DNA from: CAZNHL01 sp964572965
GTDB lineage: Bacteria > Bacteroidota > Bacteroidia > Cytophagales > UBA9547
Assembly (NCBI GenBank): GCA_964572965.1
Contig: CAZNHL010000008.1
Span: 19,058 to 83,057 of the forward strand
Length of the DNA stretch: 64,000 nt
Direction: 5' to 3'
Shown: positions 16,407 through 25,000 of the stretch, in pieces
How the letters are laid out: each line of letters starts with the position of its first letter
Position numbering within the stretch: the stretch's first letter is position 1
Made by a program: the position numbers and the translations under genes
Notes under the pieces: generated by a model
What the model was told of the DNA's origin: nothing
Databases searched by the model: none
Seen by the model: the letters and a program-made list of their open reading frames with translations, nothing else

Positions 16407-17668
16407 AACTGCTGAATTATACTAACTCCTACTTTGGCATTGCACTTTTTGTGGCAATCACAATTTGGGCGGGTGTATTCTATTTTGCCATGATGGACGA
16501 AGTGTATGACAGCATTGATGATGGGCTTGGCAATACTAAAATGCTGGTTATTCAAAAAGCTGCCCGGGAACCACGGTTACTCAAAAAGAATGATTTTGAA
16601 GAAAGAGGGTATGCCATCCGTGAAATAAATAAATCAAGTGCCCTGAATATCAGAGATCAATATATCGATACTTTAATGTATATGCAGCTGGAAGGGGAGG
16701 ATGAACCTGTGCGTATGCTGAAAACTGCCTTTGAACAGGATGGGAAGTATTATGAACTGCGGGTAGTTACTTCTATGGTTGAAAGTGATGATCTGCTGGG
16801 AAATCTGCTGTTTTACCTCGCTTGTTTATATGGTGGGCTCATTTTAACCATTCTTGTTATCAATAATGTACTATTGAAGAAAATCTGGCAGCCATTTTAT
16901 CATTTGCTTGGTGTACTTAAAAACTACAGACTTGAACAGCCGGAAATGCCTTCTTTCCAGAAGACCAATGTTGAAGAGTTTCAGATGCTGAGCGATACTG
17001 TGGAAACTTTGTTGGATACGACTAAAACCACTTACAATAGCCAGAAACAATTCATAGAAAATGCCTCTCATGAGTTGCAGACCCCCTTGGCAATTGGTTT
17101 GAATAAGTTGGAATTGTTGCTGGAGAAGAACGAACTTTCAGAAGAACAGACCGAGAGTGTGAATGCTACAATCAGTCAGTTACAACGTTTGGTGCGATTG
17201 AATAAATCATTGTTGCTGCTCACCAAGATAGAGAATAAACAGTTTATTGCAGAACAGGAAGTTGACTGGGCTGAACTTGCTCCTAAAGTATTGGAAGACT
17301 TTGCAGATCAGGCTGAGTTTAAAAATGTAAAGCTGTTATTTGAGAAATCGGTAGCAGAGGTAAAACAACGAATGAACATTGATCTGGCAGAAATGCTGCT
17401 CGTGAATCTTATTAAAAATGCCATTGTTCACAATGTGAAGGGCGGGGAAGTCTCTGTTAAATTGTCCTCAGCAGAACTGATAATAGAAAATACGGGTAAG
17501 CAAACAGCTTTGGATGAAGAAAAAGTATTTAAACGTTTTTATAAAAATGAGCAAAATCCCAATTCGACGGGTTTGGGTCTTGCCATTGTTAAAGCCATTG
17601 CCGATTTATATCAGTTAAAGGTGGGTTATCAATACAATGGTAAACATGTTGTTGTGATCCATTGGTAG
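16403..17668 (+). CDS. Sensor histidine kinase
   Basis: This inner-membrane sensor of 421 residues has two transmembrane helices (about 11-30 and 134-156) bounding a periplasmic domain of about 100 residues, then a linker, the dimerisation/phosphoacceptor domain with His223 in SHELQTPLAI, and an HATPase_c domain with the N-box NLIKNAIVHN and G-box STGLGLAIVKAI. It forms a cognate pair with the overlapping OmpR-type regulator. The signal sensed is unknown. The stop codon lies inside a REP-like palindrome. Confidence 0.93.
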   Translation: MKLLNYTNSYFGIALFVAITIWAGVFYFAMMDEVYDSIDDGLGNTKMLVIQKAAREPRLLKKNDFEERGYAIREINKSSALNIRDQYIDTLMYMQLEGEDEPVRMLKTAFEQDGKYYELRVVTSMVESDDLLGNLLFYLACLYGGLILTILVINNVLLKKIWQPFYHLLGVLKNYRLEQPEMPSFQKTNVEEFQMLSDTVETLLDTTKTTYNSQKQFIENASHELQTPLAIGLNKLELLLEKNELSEEQTESVNATISQLQRLVRLNKSLLLLTKIENKQFIAEQEVDWAELAPKVLEDFADQAEFKNVKLLFEKSVAEVKQRMNIDLAEMLLVNLIKNAIVHNVKGGEVSVKLSSAELIIENTGKQTALDEEKVFKRFYKNEQNPNSTGLGLAIVKAIADLYQLKVGYQYNGKHVVVIHW

Positions 17669-17748
17669 GGACGTCCCTGCGTGGGCGTCCCTGGACGTAT
17701 GCAATACGTGCTGATTAGTGTTATAGGACGGCCACATAGAGTTGCCCC
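17667..17748. repeat. Diverged REP-like element at the kinase 3' end
   Basis: The palindrome AGGGACGTCCCT (17667-17678) overlaps the kinase stop codon. GTGGGCGTCC at 17681-17690 is identical to the first 10 bases of the right arm in the RAYT gene (4135-4144). Bases 17726-17748 match 4109-4131 at 19 of 23 positions. This indicates a decayed copy of the same REP family. Confidence 0.7.
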
Positions 17749-17792
17749 GACAAAGCGCCCGGAAATGTGGTTAATTTATGACACGATTTGTT

Positions 17793-18425
17793 TTAAACGT
17801 TATCCCACTCTTCGCGCATATTGGTAACCCAGTTAATGGCAAAGTATCTTTCGTAGGCAACACTAGGGTTTAATTCTGCGTCGATCAAGTCTTCCGGAGC
17901 TGTTTCTTGAATGGCCCAGTTAATTCTGAAAATAAGGTCTGCCTGATCCATAATCTCCGATTTAGGTCTTATTGTCGCTGACCAGATGAAATCTTCGGTA
18001 CTTTCCAGGAATGAAGGTATATGTTTTATAATATTATCAGGATCTGCTTCTTCAACAGGCAACTCTAAAAGGTCTACTTTATTAATTACCCACATCAGTA
18101 GCCAGATGGCTTCTACACGCCATGAAATGACTGTGATATTTTCGTCATCATAGGGTTCTGTTTTTTCAAAAAGGTCTTTTTCCTCATCTGATACACTTTC
18201 CCAAAGATGCTGTTCTGTCAGGAAATTAATGATTACAGGTCCTAAGCGTTGATCTTTAGCGGCACAATTCAAATAGGATAGAATAATAATACGCGCAGCA
18301 ATCTCTTGAGCTGTTCTTAACTTTACTTCACTTTCTTCCTCCAAAGCCGGTAAATCAGGAAATGTCGGAATACGCAAATTGGTAAGTAAGTCTTCTGTCT
18401 GTTGTTTTCTCTCTTCTGCTGTCAT
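17793..18425 (-). CDS. DUF4272 domain-containing protein
   Basis: The 210-residue cytoplasmic protein matches DUF4272 in overall form: an N-terminal RTAQEIAARIIILSYLNCAA helix, the central ISWRVEAIWLLMWVINKV, and the C-terminal IFRINWAIQETAP followed by SVAYERYFAINWVTN. The molecular function of the family is unknown. It is Glu/Asp-rich overall. It lies 7 bases downstream of a phosphodiester glycosidase gene on the same strand, so co-transcription is likely, though I see no functional link. Confidence 0.85.
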   Translation of the reverse strand: MTAEERKQQTEDLLTNLRIPTFPDLPALEEESEVKLRTAQEIAARIIILSYLNCAAKDQRLGPVIINFLTEQHLWESVSDEEKDLFEKTEPYDDENITVISWRVEAIWLLMWVINKVDLLELPVEEADPDNIIKHIPSFLESTEDFIWSATIRPKSEIMDQADLIFRINWAIQETAPEDLIDAELNPSVAYERYFAINWVTNMREEWDNV

Positions 18426-18432
18426 CCTGTTT

Positions 18433-19173
18433 TTACTTTTGAGTAACCCCGATTATGACTCCAAAATTGCCATCTGTCTGAATCCAGTGTTTTTCAGGTA
18501 AATAAGTTCTTGATACAAAACCGTCAAGATACAAGGCATTTTTACAGCCTAAACTTTGAAAATACTTTGCAAAGTCATAAAAGTTAATTTCCTTTTTTGA
18601 CATGACAAAGATTATCCTGTTATCAGGAAGGATACCAACTCCGTTTCTGATATTGAGATTTACTGAACCCTCTTTAAAGGCACTATGTATTTGTCCGTTT
18701 GTTACCAGCATTGGTCCGGACTGGGTCGCATATTTTATGTCTCTATTACTACCGGTAATACTGGAAGTAAAGTCAGTAGTTGTACAAATCACAGGCTTAT
18801 TGTCTGTCGTTATATAAAAAACGCCGTTTGGCTGTAAATAGAAGTTACCATTTCCTTGTGAATTATTCAAGGGAGCAAGTGTCTTTCCGTTTTGGATAAA
18901 CAAGCCAAGGGGAGAAGCATCTGTTTTGTACATGCCTCCATTCATGGCAAATAAAAGGGTTTGTTTTTTGCCCTCAACAAAGCTTTTAAGATTTTGAATA
19001 CTTCTCAGAGGGCTGCCCTGATCATCTTTCCAGTATAGTTGTAAATCCTGTTTTTTCAGGTCAACAGTATAAGTGACCAGCTGCTCTTCAGTATCACCGA
19101 AAGTAAACGCAATTAATCCTGTGCTTAGCAATATTAAAGTGCTTAACAGGAATGTTCTTTTTCTGTTTTTCAA
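18433..19173 (-). CDS. Phosphodiester glycosidase family (NAGPA/DUF2233) protein
   Basis: The 246-residue exported protein has a signal peptide or N-anchor (residues about 5-23) and the NAGPA-like fold landmarks FAMNGGMYKTDASPLGLF, NGNFYLQPNGVFYI, TQSGPMLVTNGQ and NALYLDGFVSRTYLPE. Family members hydrolyse phosphodiester-linked sugars; the mammalian uncovering enzyme removes N-acetylglucosamine from phosphodiesters. Action in the periplasm on a glycan or lipid is inferred. It precedes DUF4272 by 7 bases. Confidence 0.85.
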   Translation of the reverse strand: MKNRKRTFLLSTLILLSTGLIAFTFGDTEEQLVTYTVDLKKQDLQLYWKDDQGSPLRSIQNLKSFVEGKKQTLLFAMNGGMYKTDASPLGLFIQNGKTLAPLNNSQGNGNFYLQPNGVFYITTDNKPVICTTTDFTSSITGSNRDIKYATQSGPMLVTNGQIHSAFKEGSVNLNIRNGVGILPDNRIIFVMSKKEINFYDFAKYFQSLGCKNALYLDGFVSRTYLPEKHWIQTDGNFGVIIGVTQK

Positions 19174-19185
19174 ATGAGTGTTATT

Positions 19186-19500
19186 TTATGATGACTTGAT
19201 TTTGGGGTTTTGCTGATTTTGCTTTTTTATTTTATCACAAGATTTGCAGTGATAAATAATTGCAAATCTTTTTTCCGGCCATGGATAAATGAGACAGCCC
19301 ATACATTTTCTCGTTTTTCCATTTGGATAGGCTGACGTGTTGTGACTTTGACAGAAGTAACCATAAGATGTTCTGACAAGCGTCTTTTTCATTTGTTGCT
19401 GATGAAGTTCACAGACATCAGATTTCGTATTCCTCGCTGTATTAAGAATAATACATGACTGAGTTGTTAGTATGATCAGTATGCTAAGTAAAATTCTCAA
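19186..19500 (-). CDS. Small Cys-rich lipoprotein
   Basis: The 104-residue protein starts MRILLSILIILTTQSC, a lipoprotein signal with Cys16 as the probable lipidation site. The mature part carries several Cys (CELHQQQMK, YFCQSHN, KCMGCLIYPWP, HCKSCDKI), including two CxxC pairs that could bind zinc or form disulfides, and a Lys/Gln-rich tail. No family was recognised. It is 12 bases upstream of the glycosidase gene on the same strand, so it is probably the first gene of that three-gene operon. Confidence 0.7.
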   Translation of the reverse strand: MRILLSILIILTTQSCIILNTARNTKSDVCELHQQQMKKTLVRTSYGYFCQSHNTSAYPNGKTRKCMGCLIYPWPEKRFAIIYHCKSCDKIKKQNQQNPKIKSS

Positions 19501-19621
19501 TGTATTACTTATTGGAAACTGTGTTAGATAAATTTACGATGTCAATCCTCAGCTCCAGCAAGGAACGATATATTGGAGGGTTTGAAAGCACTCAAACTTT
19601 AGATTAGAGTAACATTTATTT

Positions 19622-21934
19622 TTAGAACGGATAACCGATGGCAAAATTGAGTACAAGGTTCCGGGAGTTCCAACCGTTACCGAGATTTAATAAACCTGTC
19701 CAGCGTTCACTTTGCGGTAATCCCGGGTTTCTCAGAGGTGTAGCAAGGTCAAAGCGGATTACAAAGTAATCTATGTCTATACGAGCTCCGAAACCGGCTC
19801 CGACAGCAATTTCTGTGTACCAGTTTGGGCCGAAGGCACCGCCAGGAAGTGAGGCATTGTCGCTGCTGAGCCACACGTTACCGGCATCCACAAACCAGGC
19901 TCCTTTTAGGACAGAGATAATAGGGAAGCGGTATTCTATATTGGCTTCGAGCTTTACGTTACCTGACTGGTCCCAATAGCTTTCAGAATAGCTTTTGTTG
20001 CTGAAGTAGCTACCAGGGCCGATTGAACGTGCCCTAAAGGCCCGGATACTGCTTGGCCCGCCGGAGAAGTATTGTTTGATGAATGGCAGTTGTGTAGAGT
20101 TGCCATACGGTAAACCTATACCCGCAAAAAAGCGCAATACGAGTTGTGAACCTTTATTTAGCTTCTTATAGAGACGTATGTCGCCGTCTACTTTTGCATA
20201 CTGAGCATAAGGCTGACCAAGCAGGGTTTTAACACTATCTTTATTGCCTGCTGCGCTTTGTATGCCATTGATGGCGTTACCGGAAAAATCGGTATTGGCC
20301 ATAAATAAAATACTGTTACGCCTGGTCTTCTGCGCGAGTTGATTATAGACAAATGAGTAAGTTAAACCGGCAATAAATTGCTGTTGAAAACTGATTGCGA
20401 GGTAGGGGTTTTCTGCTAATATCTGTTTAAAAGCATCGGTGATATTGGTAATCTGGACATAGTTGACAGACACAGGGTTGATCTCATGTGTAATATAACG
20501 GGATGAGTTCCAGGTATAACCAAAAGAGGCAAGCGCGGAGGTAAGCTTGTAATATTGGATTCTGTTCAGGATGTCATAAGAAACGCTGATTTTGGTCTTA
20601 GGAACAGAATAGGTGTTTGCTCTTTTAATAGTGATTGGTGTAAGCATGCGCGGGAATACCAGATCTGTCTGAATACCTACCATATATGAATAAAGTCCGG
20701 TGTTTTGCCCGCTGATAAACTGTGTCTCATAACCGACTTTTCCGGTAATTGCTAATAGCTCGCCTGCGTTAAATATGCTGCGGTTTCTGTAACTCGCCAG
20801 GAACTCAGGCCCTACGAAGTTGTTGGATTTTGACAAGGCCTGAAGTTCGAACCTCACAGCCTGGCTATTGAATGTTGATAAGAATATGTCTGTATCCAGA
20901 TACCCGTAACCTGCAGAATCGACATACAGGGAGTCCGGTTGGCGATAACGAATATTCACATAGCGGAACGTTCCGATAGTAGACAGGCGGCTGCTTGTAT
21001 TGTTCTGGCTACGAAGACTGTATAGTTTTCCCGGTTTGATCATGACATACCGTTTGAGATGCCATGGCTTAAAATATTTTTCCCCCTGAATGAATGTAAT
21101 ACTGTCATAAACGGAAGTGTCTGCTTTGTTTCTGCTTTTGCCTTCCTGTACACTGTAATCGGCAAATACAGTTACCGAATTGATTTTATATGGGACCAGC
21201 CCTTCTTTTGGTGATCCTTCTTTGATGTTGAGGTATAAATCAAACAATCTGGTCTGTGATTGATTAGTATCAACTTTGAATACAAGGTTGTCCGGGCGGA
21301 AATTGTAATAGCCTCGGTTTTTAAGGTAGTTATCGATACGTTCCCTTTCTTTTTTTAGCTGATCAAGGTCATAACGTATTCCTTTTTTCAGGATGGTACG
21401 GTTCAACGATTTTTTGATATTTTTACTTATATCAGATGAATCTGGCACATAAACATAGTTTTGCAGTTGATAAGGGTCAGATACACGAACGGTATAATTC
21501 ACAGTAGATGTTTTTCTGTGCAGGTTAATATTGACTTTGACAGCACTGAAAAAATAGCCGCGGTTTTCCAGTCTGTTCTGAATAAGTTTAATTGTCTTGT
21601 TGGTGTCGACAGCACTTAAGTAAACAGGTTTTTCACCATATTTTTTGTTTAGTTTTTGGTAGAATTTACCTGCCCCTTCTTTAGAACCTTTAAAGTGGGT
21701 CCATAAATAGAACCTTGCTCCAAGAATTTTCTTGTTAGGTTTTGGACGTAGAAGATCGTTAAGCTCATTTTGTAAATCCCGCTTTCCTGTGATTTTTGAA
21801 TTAGATTTCAGAACGACCTCGCCGCCGTCATAGAGTTTTTCAGTTTCGGGCACGTGGCGTTTCACTCTGCATGAGGTTTGCAAAGTGAGGGTTATTATCA
21901 GTGAAAGGCCTATGGAAGCGCTAAAAAACTTCAT
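19622..21934 (-). CDS. tamL: TamL, Omp85-family outer-membrane assembly lipoprotein
   Basis: The 770-residue protein has a lipoprotein signal ending TLQTSC (Cys22), POTRA-like repeats (for example IKLIQNRLENRGYFFSAVKVN and RIDNYLKNRGYYNFRPDNL), then a C-terminal Omp85 barrel. The barrel has the FFSGGPSSIRAFRARSIGPG signature, with the lid-lock-type Arg motif in RAFR, and ends in a hydrophobic beta-signal, NLVLNFAIGYPF. Lipidated TamA-like proteins paired with TamB are known from Bacteroidota as TamL. It is thought to help insert or assemble outer-membrane and surface proteins. It follows tamB, 104 bases away on the same strand. Confidence 0.92.
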   Translation of the reverse strand: MKFFSASIGLSLIITLTLQTSCRVKRHVPETEKLYDGGEVVLKSNSKITGKRDLQNELNDLLRPKPNKKILGARFYLWTHFKGSKEGAGKFYQKLNKKYGEKPVYLSAVDTNKTIKLIQNRLENRGYFFSAVKVNINLHRKTSTVNYTVRVSDPYQLQNYVYVPDSSDISKNIKKSLNRTILKKGIRYDLDQLKKERERIDNYLKNRGYYNFRPDNLVFKVDTNQSQTRLFDLYLNIKEGSPKEGLVPYKINSVTVFADYSVQEGKSRNKADTSVYDSITFIQGEKYFKPWHLKRYVMIKPGKLYSLRSQNNTSSRLSTIGTFRYVNIRYRQPDSLYVDSAGYGYLDTDIFLSTFNSQAVRFELQALSKSNNFVGPEFLASYRNRSIFNAGELLAITGKVGYETQFISGQNTGLYSYMVGIQTDLVFPRMLTPITIKRANTYSVPKTKISVSYDILNRIQYYKLTSALASFGYTWNSSRYITHEINPVSVNYVQITNITDAFKQILAENPYLAISFQQQFIAGLTYSFVYNQLAQKTRRNSILFMANTDFSGNAINGIQSAAGNKDSVKTLLGQPYAQYAKVDGDIRLYKKLNKGSQLVLRFFAGIGLPYGNSTQLPFIKQYFSGGPSSIRAFRARSIGPGSYFSNKSYSESYWDQSGNVKLEANIEYRFPIISVLKGAWFVDAGNVWLSSDNASLPGGAFGPNWYTEIAVGAGFGARIDIDYFVIRFDLATPLRNPGLPQSERWTGLLNLGNGWNSRNLVLNFAIGYPF

Positions 21935-22038
21935 TTAAAAAAACATTCAAAACAATATATCAATTTATGACTATCTCTTTATTAAAACCCTACAGGTTTA
22001 TCAAATGGAGGTAATAAACTGGTAGGCAAGTACCAAAT

Positions 22039-25000
22039 TTACTTTTTCTCAGACTCTTCTTTCTTGTCTGTTTTTTCTTCCTGCTTAATATCTTCTGCTT
22101 CTTCCGGTTTTTCTTCTTCCTTTACAGGAGCAGGATCAGGCGTAGCACGCCAGATTTCTTTAAAGTGATTAAACTCTTTATTTAAAACAATAGAAACTCC
22201 GGTAATAATCAGTTGCCCGTCAACAACACTTGCATATTCGCTTTTCCGGAAACCCGTAAGCATGTAGCGGCCGTCAGAAGTCAGTAGGTACTCAACACTT
22301 GCATCACCCATAACACTATTGCTGTTTGGGTTTTGTGACTGTTGCTGTTGTCCTCCTTCCAATGCCATCTGGCTACCGACTTTTACAACTACTCTGTCGT
22401 TGAAAAGTTTTTTCTGAACGTTCACATTTAAATCTGTTCTGTCCTGTCCGACACCTGTTTGGTAATCGGTATAACTGTTAAGGTCTACGTTCAGATCTAC
22501 AAACTTTACATATTTCTGTGAAAGACTGTTTAATTGTCCGGATAAAACCTGGCTTACACTTGATCTGGCCAGTGTGCCTGAACTTGTTCCTCCTGCACCG
22601 CCGCCACCGGCTGTAGCGATGAATCTGTCAAGTACCAACAATGCGAATACCTGTGTATTCAGTTCGTTTTCGTCCTGATTCAGTTGCTGTACCCGGGAAT
22701 ATACTGTGCCACCCAATGCCCCCCGGTCTTTTTCAGGCATATCAATAGCGAAGAAAATCTTAGGGTGAAGCAGCTGGCCTTTAATATTAATAAATACATT
22801 GAAAGGCAATACCTGGCGGTAGCGGTTACGTGTTGCGCCATCCATACCAGTCAGCTGTTGTGCCATTAAATCGTAAGCAGAGGCTTTTACAAAATAAGAA
22901 GCACTAAGGTTCATCTCTGCGTTTGTTGGAGCGTTACCAAACCAGGTAATTGTGCCGCCGGGAGTGATGTCAAATTTACGTTTCACAACACCGTATAAAC
23001 TTACTTCATATTGTCCGCCTTTGAGAGCATAGCCTCCGGACATGGACATACGTCCATTGGGATCAATATCGAATGTCAGGTTAGCTTCTCCTTTTACTTC
23101 CAGAAAGTCGCCGGAACGTTCATCGAGTACGATTTTGAAAGTGGTTTCCGGATCAACTTCTATCAAAGCACGTACCTGCATACCTGTAAAGGTGGACTGG
23201 TTGGGATCATTGACCTCGTTCGTAAGTGGATCGTCAGGGTTTTTAACATTGGTAAAAATGACCACACCTTCTCTGTCAACCACTTCTACTTTTGATTCAG
23301 GTACTATCAATGTGACTGCTGTTCCTTTGTTCAGCCTTGTTTTTACATCTACATGTGGCTCTTTCAGGTCGCCGGTCACTTTCATGTTAATATTCATCAA
23401 CACCTTTCCATAATAAAGGTCATTGTCTTCACGTGTTGAATTGATCAACTGAAAGTCCTTCGAGATCAGGCTCAGGTCGAAGGTAGGATTCATCATATCC
23501 TTTGTGCCGATTGTTCCTGTTAGTGTTGATGAATTGCCGTTTTCGTCTTTTAAAGCAAATTTTTTGAAGTAAATACCCCCATTGTCGATCTTGATAGGGT
23601 CATCTGAAATTGCAAATCCGGAATTGATGGGCTTGACCTTAAAAGATGTTTTGTTGAAATTCAGGTTTCCATTATAAGTAGGGGCTTTAGGGTCTCCTTT
23701 GGCTGTAAATGAACCCCGGATACTTCCTTTTGATTCATCTAACAAACTGTCGGCAAAAGCCTGTATAAAGGCCATGTCTATTTTTCTGATATCAAGGTTG
23801 ATGTCAAGATTTGGGTTAGACTCAGAAGCTGTATATTGGCCTAAAAGCGATAAGTCGGCCGCTCCTCCGTCAATCTTAAGGTTTACATCATAAGTGTCGT
23901 TATTCAGGTTGTTCGATTGCAGTTTCGCGCGTCCTAAAGAATGGCTTAATACTGACATAGAATCAACTGTCAGGCCGGCTTCAAAGCCCAGTTTTGTAAA
24001 AATATGCTGAAAATCTACATCGCCTTTTAAGATACCGTTGGCAGGTACTTGCTCCGCATTGATCAAAGAGGTAATTGTGGCCAGTCTGAACTGATCAAAA
24101 TGAAGTTTAAAACGGTCTTTTTCTTGAGGATATGAAGTTAAGGCAATAAGCTGGTTTTGATTTTCTAGTTTAAAATCTCTGAATAAAAGCGATTTGTCGG
24201 CAAGCACAATCAGATTATTTTCCGGTACTTCCCAATGTTCTTTATTGAAAATCAAATTGCCTTTGTCAATATGAAAGAGTGAAGAATCTCCTTTGATGGC
24301 AGCATTACCGGCCAGGTGTAATAAAGTATCCTGCGCTCTGTCCTGAATAGCAAACTCGGCCTGTAAACTGTCGTTGTTGAAATGGCCTGCCAGATTGGTC
24401 TTGTAAATCCTTGCAGGGCCTGCGGCCAGGCTGTCAAAACTCAGGTTAAAGCCAAGGGTGTCGGGGTTTGTGGCCAGGTTAGCAATAAGATTGCCTAAAG
24501 CTGATTCGCCATAGACAATTTTCGGAGCTGCCACTTGGAGATTTAGTCGTTTCTGATCCTGACGGAACATCATTTTGATGCCGATAGAGTCCATTTGTTG
24601 CAGTTGCGGTGCAATCACTTCTGTCAGCAAACGGGTATTGTTCACCAGTATGTGTGCGTCAGCGCTAACTCCGGTAATTGAAAATGTATCCTGAGCTTTT
24701 TCTGACTTTGTTTTAAAGTAGTTGGCTACATGATGCCTCATCGCTTTTAGCAGCTTTTCAGGATCAGTATTGGCCTGTGCATCGGCTTTTAGCACATCTG
24801 ACTGCAGATTGATTTGGGTATGAGCAGAGTCCGCTTCTGCGCTGGCAATAATATTACCTATGGCATAATTATCTGTCCCTTTGATGACCAGACCATCATT
24901 GACAGTAAGGTGTGCTTTGAAATTTTCAGGGTTCCCAGCAAAGTCAGCACTCAGTTTCATGCGGCCTTTGAGATTGTCGGTTGTCAGGCCAAGGTTATAG

